A stretch of 64,000 bases of DNA. Origin: Deltaproteobacteria bacterium. GTDB taxonomy: Bacteria > Myxococcota_A > Polyangia > Polyangiales > Houyiibacteriaceae. Every line of letters begins with the position of its first letter. Position 1 is the stretch's first letter. Of this stretch, positions 59,310-64,000 are shown piece after piece. The stretch is from NCBI GenBank assembly GCA_017644045.1, contig JAEPMI010000009.1:62001-126000 (forward strand), given 5' to 3'. Below the pieces are notes generated by a model. The model saw only the letters and a list, made by a program, of their open reading frames with translations. It did no database searches and was not told the DNA's origin. The translations under genes and the position numbers were made by a program.

Positions 59310-60029
59310 TCAGCCCGAGGCCTCGGCTTCTCGCAGAAGCCCCCGAAATTCCTCGCGGACCTGCTCGAGCGAACCGGTGCTCCAGGGGAGGACGATGCCG
59401 TGGTGCAGCGAGGCGTGGACGACCCGCCCGAGGGCGTGGTCGTCGGTCGGTACCGCGCAGGCCTCGAGGGCCGTGGTCAGAGCACGGCAGTGGGCATAGA
59501 CGCGCGGGTCGACCCGACCCACTGCCTTCCACTGCTTCGGAATCTGCGCGCTCCACTCCGAGAGCAGCGCCTGCGCCTCCTCTGCGAGCGACGGCTCCAT
59601 GAGGCCCTCGCGCAGCGCCCGGGCAACTCGCTCGAGCAGCACGGGGATGTCGTAGTCCTCGACCAGCGCGATCACACCGACCTCCACATCGACCAATCGG
59701 CGCGCCGCGAGCTCGTCCACCACCCACGCCACGTGTGCGCCCACCGGCACGGACCCGAGGAAGCTTCGAACCTGGTCGACGACCCAACGCGCCGAGGCAG
59801 GACTCTCGATGAGCCCGCCGTTCGCCAGCCCGAACGCGAGCACGCTCGTGGGGATCCCGACAGCGGCGCGCATCGCGTCCGCGTCTTCCGGGACCATGTC
59901 CCAGTACTTGGCGCTCCGCCCGCGAACCTGCAGCAGTGAGACCGCGCCCGCCGCGTGATCGGCATCCAGATGCGCGAGGACTTCGCGCTTCAGCGCAGCA
60001 TCGCCATACCAGCTCCCTGCCGAGCCCAT
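59310..60029 (-). CDS. Hypothetical soluble protein (239 aa)
   Basis: No family is recognised. An alpha-helical protein with LKREVLAHLDADHAAGAV near the start, a central VDVEVGVIALVEDYDIP, and a His-containing C-terminal part (GRVVHASLHHGIVL). No signal peptide or Cys cluster. A TAATCC element lies 9 nt before the ATG. It is divergent from the zinc-ribbon gene 26 bp away. Confidence 0.6.
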   Translation of the reverse strand: MGSAGSWYGDAALKREVLAHLDADHAAGAVSLLQVRGRSAKYWDMVPEDADAMRAAVGIPTSVLAFGLANGGLIESPASARWVVDQVRSFLGSVPVGAHVAWVVDELAARRLVDVEVGVIALVEDYDIPVLLERVARALREGLMEPSLAEEAQALLSEWSAQIPKQWKAVGRVDPRVYAHCRALTTALEACAVPTDDHALGRVVHASLHHGIVLPWSTGSLEQVREEFRGLLREAEASG

Positions 60030-60042
60030 GAGAGGGTTGGAT

Positions 60043-60048
60043 TACGCT
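60043..60048 (+). promoter_or_regulatory. -10 box TACGCT, leaderless geometry
   Basis: The hexamer ends 6 nt before ATG 60055. It supports that start over 60028, which would overlap the divergent gene. Confidence 0.55.
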
Positions 60049-60054
60049 CCCGTC

Positions 60055-60426
60055 ATGCGCTCGGCACCCATCCACGCAGTGACATGCCCGCGCTGCGGAG
60101 CGCGCATCGGTCGCGGCGACGAGGGCGCGTACCGGAGTGTCGCCGTCTCACGCCACTGGTGCGGTGGCTGCGCGATCTTCGTCTTCGCGCAGGCCAACCT
60201 CGTCCCACTCCAGCTCGCGCTGGCGCAGTCCCATCGCCTGAGGAGGGTCGACGCCACCTGCCCAGCCTGCGCCGATCGTTTGACGCGGTGGCTCGTGACG
60301 CACGAGGACCGAATGGTGGAGCTCGAAGCGTGCCGCGACTGCGGTGTGGTCGTGCTGGATTCGGACGAGCTGGAAGCGGCGAGCGCCCTCCTCGCGGGCG
60401 CGCTGCCCGACCTGGTCGGTCTCTGA
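60055..60426 (+). CDS. Zinc-ribbon (zf-TFIIB-like) protein (123 aa)
   Basis: Two zinc-binding units are visible: CPRCGARI with a later WCGGC, and CPACADRL then CRDCGVVVLDSDEL. The second matches the zf-TFIIB pattern 'CP.C...l......C..CgG.wLD.gEl'. It is soluble and probably a small adaptor or regulator. It is convergent with the SUKH/TPR-like gene, 14 bp away. Confidence 0.78.
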   Translation: MRSAPIHAVTCPRCGARIGRGDEGAYRSVAVSRHWCGGCAIFVFAQANLVPLQLALAQSHRLRRVDATCPACADRLTRWLVTHEDRMVELEACRDCGVVVLDSDELEAASALLAGALPDLVGL

Positions 60427-60440
60427 GCACCAGAGCGCAT

Positions 60441-61781
60441 CTAGCGAGCGAAGGGCTTCAGCTCGTCGATCGTGCTCGTGTAGTCGTCGCGGGCCGCGGG
60501 CGGCAGCCGGTCGAGGACCGCCCGGACCGTGTCGGGTTGGTCGAGGTCGACCCAGGTGATCGCGATGTTCGCGAGCACGTTGGTGTGCCCCGGATGGCAG
60601 AGCGCCTGGTGGTAGGCGTCGAGCGCCTCCTCGTAGCGCTCGAACGACTGCAGCGCGATCCCCTTCTGCATCCAACCGTAGTAGTGGCCGGGTCGCAGCG
60701 CGGTGGAGATCTCGGCGCACGTCAACATGCGCTCGAAGTCCTTCTCCGAATAGAACTTGTACGTGACCTGGTCCCAGGCGTCCGGGTTGGTGAGCTGCGC
60801 TGGGCGACGGTCCTCCGGCACGAGCTCCAAGAGCTCCTTCGGTGCCTTGGACGAGCCTTTCGGAGAGCCTCCCGACTTCACCCACGAACGGTAGATCGGT
60901 AGCTCGGAGTACGCGGGGCGGTTGCCGGCGACGAGCTCTCCGAGAAAGGTCGCCGCGTCGCGCACGACTCGCGCCGGGTGGTCGGCATGCTTCACGCGCT
61001 CGGCCTCGAACGCAGCGTCGTCGAGGTGGAAGTACGCGCTCACGAGGCGCGCGAGCGACGGGTCGCCCGACGGCTCGGGCGCGGGCGCATACCCTCCGCG
61101 CGTCAGCAGTACCAGGAGCGGCTCCATGGGCCGGAAGTCGTCCGCGAGCGCACACGGCGCCTCGCGCGGCTCACCGAGGAGCCCGAGGAGGAGCTCGGCG
61201 TCGTCCGTCGTGATGTCGGTGTCGTCGGGGTCGGGCAGGTGCAGGTGACCGTCGAGCGTCTCGAGCAACGCGCGCACCTCGGCGAGCTCCGGAGAGGCCA
61301 GGTCCACCTCGCCATCGATCGCGTCCTCGGTGTCGACCGTGCCCGCCTCTTCGAGCGCCGCCCAGAGTCGCTGGAAGCGCAGCAGCCCCGCGAACGAGGC
61401 GAGCGAGTCTGCGACCCGCTCGAGCTCACCGATCGCCGGATCGTAGAGCGCGACCTCGTCGCGGTCGGGATCGACCCGGACGAAATGGTCCCGCCCACCG
61501 ATGTCGCTCCCGATCGGCAGGCTCCCGGTCAGGCCAGCGATCACACGAAGCGGGTGACCGAGCGCGGCCTCGAAGAGGTTCGGGGCATCGAGCGCCCACA
61601 GCGAGGGTGGAGCCAGGTGGAGCGGACCTTCGCCGTCCTCGGCGCCCTTCTCGATCCGGGCGAGCAAACGCACCAAGCGCGGACTCGGGTCGCGCCCGAA
61701 GGCCTCGGCCACGCGGGCCACGAGAGCCTCGTCCTTCCCCTCGGGCAGCCTCTCCATCCACTCGTCGAACAGCTCTTCCAT
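60441..61781 (-). CDS. SUKH/SMI1-KNR4-like protein with TPR-like C-terminus (446 aa)
   Basis: Residues about 85-155 follow the SUKH pattern (LPIGSDIGGRDHFVRVDPDR, then EVALYDPAIG and a 'slasFa.lL' helix). The last 120 residues contain TPR-like units (YYGWMQKGIALQSFERYEEA, ALDAYHQALCHPGHTNVLAN). SUKH proteins often act as immunity proteins to nuclease toxins; the TPR part could hold a partner. The ATG at 61781 has a GGGGAG ribosome-binding site, so this gene is leadered. Confidence 0.65.
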   Translation of the reverse strand: MEELFDEWMERLPEGKDEALVARVAEAFGRDPSPRLVRLLARIEKGAEDGEGPLHLAPPSLWALDAPNLFEAALGHPLRVIAGLTGSLPIGSDIGGRDHFVRVDPDRDEVALYDPAIGELERVADSLASFAGLLRFQRLWAALEEAGTVDTEDAIDGEVDLASPELAEVRALLETLDGHLHLPDPDDTDITTDDAELLLGLLGEPREAPCALADDFRPMEPLLVLLTRGGYAPAPEPSGDPSLARLVSAYFHLDDAAFEAERVKHADHPARVVRDAATFLGELVAGNRPAYSELPIYRSWVKSGGSPKGSSKAPKELLELVPEDRRPAQLTNPDAWDQVTYKFYSEKDFERMLTCAEISTALRPGHYYGWMQKGIALQSFERYEEALDAYHQALCHPGHTNVLANIAITWVDLDQPDTVRAVLDRLPPAARDDYTSTIDELKPFAR

Positions 61782-61864
61782 CACATCTCCCCGTTGCTCG
61801 GTGACCGCGAGTGGCACGAGCGTACCCCGGTCCGTCGTAGGGGTGGATGGTGTGGGTCCCGAAC

Positions 61865-61892
61865 GAGCTTTTCCGACCGGTCGGTGAAGCTC
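61865..61892. promoter_or_regulatory. 28-bp palindromic operator upstream of the Rieske oxygenase gene
   Basis: The half-sites GAGCTTTTCCGACC (61865-61878) and GGTCGGTGAAGCTC (61879-61892) are inverted with 12 of 14 matches; the core CCGACCGGTCGG is perfect. The form suits a TetR-type dimer. It lies between the divergent SUKH-like and Rieske genes, upstream of a -10-like TACATG at 61916-61921. No TetR gene is in the window. Confidence 0.6.
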
Positions 61893-61977
61893 GCTCACCC
61901 CCGCGGCGCCGTGATACATGTTCTACCTCACAGGGGGTCATGTGTGGGTGACCGCCCGTCCGAAGGAGGTCCGCACG

Positions 61978-63081
61978 GTGAAGCAGATCAAGGGTGACCG
62001 AAGCCTCTTCCCCTACCCGAGCGCCTGGTATTGCATCGACGACGTGCGGACGCTGGCTCCCGGCGAGCTGAAGCACTTCTCGCTCTGCGGCGAGGACATC
62101 GTCTACTTCCGCACCGAGAGCGGCGAGCTCGCGGCGATGGAGGCCTACTGCCCGCACATGGGCGCGAACTTCGGCCACGGCGGCAAGGTGATCGGCGAGC
62201 ACGTGCAGTGCCCTTTCCACGGCTTCGAGTTCGGCACCGACGGACGCTGCGCGAAGGTCCCGGAGAGCAAGGGCGTGCCCAAGCTGAAGGCCCGAACGCT
62301 CCACACCGACCTGGTCATGGACCACCTCTTCGTCTGGTACGACTACCTCGGTCGGCCGCCGAGCTTCCGGCTCCAGCTCTGGGACCACCCGCTGGTGTCC
62401 ACGCTCTCGACGAGCATCACCATGCGCACGCACCCGCAGGAGCTCGCGGAGAACGGTTCGGACCTCCGGCACTTCCGCTTCCTGCACCACAACAACTTCC
62501 GCATGCTCCGCGCCGAAGCGGACCCGGAGCGACCGCACGTCTTCCGCACGACCCTGAAGGGCAAGATCTTCGAGGAGAGCTCCGGTCGGCAGTTCCAGCG
62601 CGACCTGCTCGCGGCCGAGGTCGACATCGCGATGAACGGGCTCGGGTTCCTCGCGGCGCGCTGCGATCTCTACAAGGTCGGCGTGGTGAACCAGTACCTC
62701 GCGTGCGGGACGCCACTGAACGAGCACGAGACGGTGCTGCGCATCATCACGGCGTTCGAGGAGATCCAGGACTTCGGCACGTTCGTGCCCGGGTTCCGCC
62801 GACTCCCGGGGAGCGGCTGGCTGCAGTCGAAGATGCAGCGCCCGGTCGCCAAGCTCTTCACCAAGCTGATGTTCGACGACGTCGTCGCGGTCCAGCTCGA
62901 GGACCGCGACGTCTGGCACCACAAGATCCACCGCTCCGAGCGCAAGGGCCTCGACCGCTCGGTGGTCCAGTTCCGCAAGTGGGCGGAACAGTTCTACCCG
63001 AACGGCGATCCCTATCTGTCGCTGGCAGAAGCGGATGCGCTGCCGGACGTCTCTCTCGAGGCCGTCCGGGCCAGCGCCTAG
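61978..63081 (+). CDS. Rieske non-heme iron oxygenase, KshA/DAF-36-like
   Basis: Rieske [2Fe-2S] ligands are C58/H60 (CPHMGANF) and C78/H81 (CPFHGFEF). The mononuclear iron site is ENGSDLRHFRFLHH: bridging D162, H165 and H170. The layout and 367-residue length resemble 3-ketosteroid 9-alpha-hydroxylase and cholesterol 7-desaturase. A steroid or isoprenoid substrate is likely but unproven; no dedicated reductase is adjacent. GTG 61978 is chosen because a perfect AAGGAGGT (61963-61970) precedes it by 7 nt, over ATG 61918. Its TAG stop shares CTAG with the convergent gene. Confidence 0.9.
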   Translation: MKQIKGDRSLFPYPSAWYCIDDVRTLAPGELKHFSLCGEDIVYFRTESGELAAMEAYCPHMGANFGHGGKVIGEHVQCPFHGFEFGTDGRCAKVPESKGVPKLKARTLHTDLVMDHLFVWYDYLGRPPSFRLQLWDHPLVSTLSTSITMRTHPQELAENGSDLRHFRFLHHNNFRMLRAEADPERPHVFRTTLKGKIFEESSGRQFQRDLLAAEVDIAMNGLGFLAARCDLYKVGVVNQYLACGTPLNEHETVLRIITAFEEIQDFGTFVPGFRRLPGSGWLQSKMQRPVAKLFTKLMFDDVVAVQLEDRDVWHHKIHRSERKGLDRSVVQFRKWAEQFYPNGDPYLSLAEADALPDVSLEAVRASA

Positions 63082-63536
63082 CGCTCGGTCGCGACGCGGA
63101 CGACGATCTCTCGGCCGTCGAGCTCGCTGCGGTGCAGCGTGTCGATGACCGCGGCCGCGTCCTTGCGGTCGGTGACGGTCACGAAGCCGAAGTTCCGTGA
63201 GCGGCCGGTGTCGCGATCCTTGATCACCACGGCCTCGTCGATCTGGAAGTCCGCCTCGAAGTGCGCGAGCAGCGACGCGCTGGTCGTGTCGTCGCTGAGG
63301 CTACCGATGAAGAGCTTCGACGGGATCGGCGCCGCGCTCCGCCCGACGCTCGGGCCGGCATGGAGGTCCGCCAGCACTTCCTCGGGCGACATCAGCCCGC
63401 CGACGATGTCTTCCTGCGTGACGATCTCCGGCTCGGCCGGATCCATGTCGCGCTTCTCGTCGCGCCGGCGGCGCTTCTCTCGCCGCTTCTCGGCCTTCTT
63501 CTGCTCGCGAGCACGTTTGGAGAATGACGCGCTCAT
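63078..63536 (-). CDS. RRM-domain RNA-binding protein with charged N-terminus (152 aa)
   Basis: The C-terminal 80 residues form an RNA recognition motif: RNP2 KLFIGSLSDD and RNP1 RSRNFGFVTV, with a typical RRM ending (LDGREIVVRVA). The N-terminus is a highly charged Lys/Arg/Glu helix (REQKKAEKRREKRRRRDEKR), followed by an acidic linker. Bacterial RRM proteins of this kind are known as cold-inducible or RNA-chaperone-like proteins. ATG 63536 is preferred; the frame is open 69 codons further. Confidence 0.85.
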   Translation of the reverse strand: MSASFSKRAREQKKAEKRREKRRRRDEKRDMDPAEPEIVTQEDIVGGLMSPEEVLADLHAGPSVGRSAAPIPSKLFIGSLSDDTTSASLLAHFEADFQIDEAVVIKDRDTGRSRNFGFVTVTDRKDAAAVIDTLHRSELDGREIVVRVATER

Positions 63537-63682
63537 CGGGAATGCCCGGTGTGGAGGTTGGGGAGGATTCGGCCGTGTGTGCTTCGAAAGATGGGGACGC
63601 TCGTTTCTCTGTGGAAGGTGAACGTGGACACCCTGCCACTTCTCACCGGACTCGCAACGTGGCAGATCTCTCGCACCGCGCG

Positions 63683-63688
63683 TAGGCT
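63683..63688 (+). promoter_or_regulatory. -10 box TAGGCT of the 63707 gene (leadered)
   Basis: The hexamer lies 18 nt before ATG 63707. The expected short leader contains GGGGGTGG as ribosome-binding site. Confidence 0.45.
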
Positions 63689-63706
63689 CCGCGCAAAGGG
63701 GGTGGA

Positions 63707-64000
63707 ATGCTCGACGGTCTCGATTCGATCGACTGGTCTTCACTGGAAGATGCCTACGGCCCCGCGGTCGACGTGCCCGACCTCCTGCGCGCGATCGCCG
63801 GTGGCGAGCCGAGGGCCGTCGGGACGCTCGAGGCGCACATCTTCCACCAGGGCGCGACTTACTATCCGGCCGCGCCGCCGGCGGTCCCCTTCCTGATCGA
63901 GCTGGCCACCACCGCTTCCGTCGAGGGACGAGAGGTCGTCATCGACTTTCTCGCCGAGCTCTGTGGCCCCGAACCGGTCGGACTGATCGGCTGGGATCCC
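63707..64000 (+). CDS. HEAT-like repeat protein, N-terminal part (runs off the window)
   Basis: 98 codons without a stop to the window end. The N-terminus (SIDWSSLEDAYGPAVDVPDL, then HIFHQGATYYPAAPPAVPFL) is clearly related to that of the 56005-57591 gene, so the two are paralogues about 6 kb apart on opposite strands. The ATG is chosen because GGGGGTGG precedes it. The rest of the gene lies outside. Confidence 0.75.
   Translation, partial: MLDGLDSIDWSSLEDAYGPAVDVPDLLRAIAGGEPRAVGTLEAHIFHQGATYYPAAPPAVPFLIELATTASVEGREVVIDFLAELCGPEPVGLIGWDP

Noticed and set aside
61918-61977. ATG 61918 as start of the Rieske oxygenase
   Set aside because: The perfect AAGGAGGT seven bases before GTG 61978 and the lack of conserved residues upstream favour the shorter form; ATG 61918 overlaps the -10-like element.

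Overview
The window looks like chromosome of a Myxococcota bacterium, most like the Sandaracinaceae/Polyangia. Its GC content is high (roughly two thirds by eye) with strong G/C at third codon positions. It carries about twenty lipoproteins with Asp/Gly/Pro-rich linkers, three proteins ending in a MYXO-CTERM-type Cys/TM/Arg tail, MopE-type DGxDNDxDG metal-binding repeats, two large Ser/Thr kinases and a kinase-linked sigma-54-type activator. No rRNA operon, tRNA, CRISPR array, transposase or phage gene was found, so this reads as ordinary chromosome rich in lineage-specific surface proteins.

Layout. 1-10.8 kb: a PF13679-like methyltransferase, a membrane protein with an L7/L12-like head, lipoproteins, an LpxR-like lipid A deacylase, a JmjC-like oxygenase, RNase D and a thioredoxin-fold lipoprotein. 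11-14.2 kb: a CAP-domain lipoprotein, an SPFH-like protein and two small lipoproteins. 14.5-20 kb: a LuxR-type regulator and a divergent GAF/AAA+/Fis activator and PknK-like kinase pair. 19.9-23.6 kb: a translationally coupled CrtC-like hydratase and FAD desaturase, then a dual-specificity phosphatase. 23.6-44.8 kb: an FG-GAP lipoprotein, an EF-hand protein, a second kinase, a DUF1028 protein, a PGRP-type amidase, a parallel beta-helix protein, a c-heme/LamG-like lipoprotein, a LysR regulator, beta-propeller and VWA lipoproteins and a YdcF-like protein. 44.8-51.6 kb: signal peptidase I with an RDD protein, a P-domain lipoprotein, a CbrC-family protein and unknowns. 51.7-55.5 kb: a coupled SDR / DUF1214 / sulfotransferase operon divergent from an SRPBCC gene. 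56-64 kb: two HEAT-like paralogues, a lytic transglycosylase, a SUKH/TPR-like protein, a Rieske oxygenase and an RRM protein.

Two signals stand out. (1) In the 435-bp gap 45990-46424, a 28-nt stretch (46146-46173) matches 27 of 28 bases of the universally conserved 23S rRNA helix 69-71 segment, which is the I-CeuI target, with no rRNA gene around it. It is followed by stable UUCG and GNRA tetraloop hairpins, so it may be a structured leader or ncRNA, an rRNA-derived relic or an assembly artefact. (2) At least 21 genes have a TANNNT -10 hexamer ending 5-8 nt (usually 6) before the start codon, with no Shine-Dalgarno sequence. That is the geometry of leaderless transcripts and far exceeds chance.

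Functional themes: envelope building and remodelling (amidase, transglycosylase, LpxR-like enzyme, signal peptidase, lipoproteins), Ser/Thr-kinase signalling, lipid/isoprenoid/sterol-type chemistry (CrtC-like enzyme, desaturase, Rieske oxygenase, SDR, sulfotransferase), and scattered immunity-like orphans (CbrC, SUKH-like, HEAT-like). Family calls rest on motifs recognised by eye; no database search was possible.
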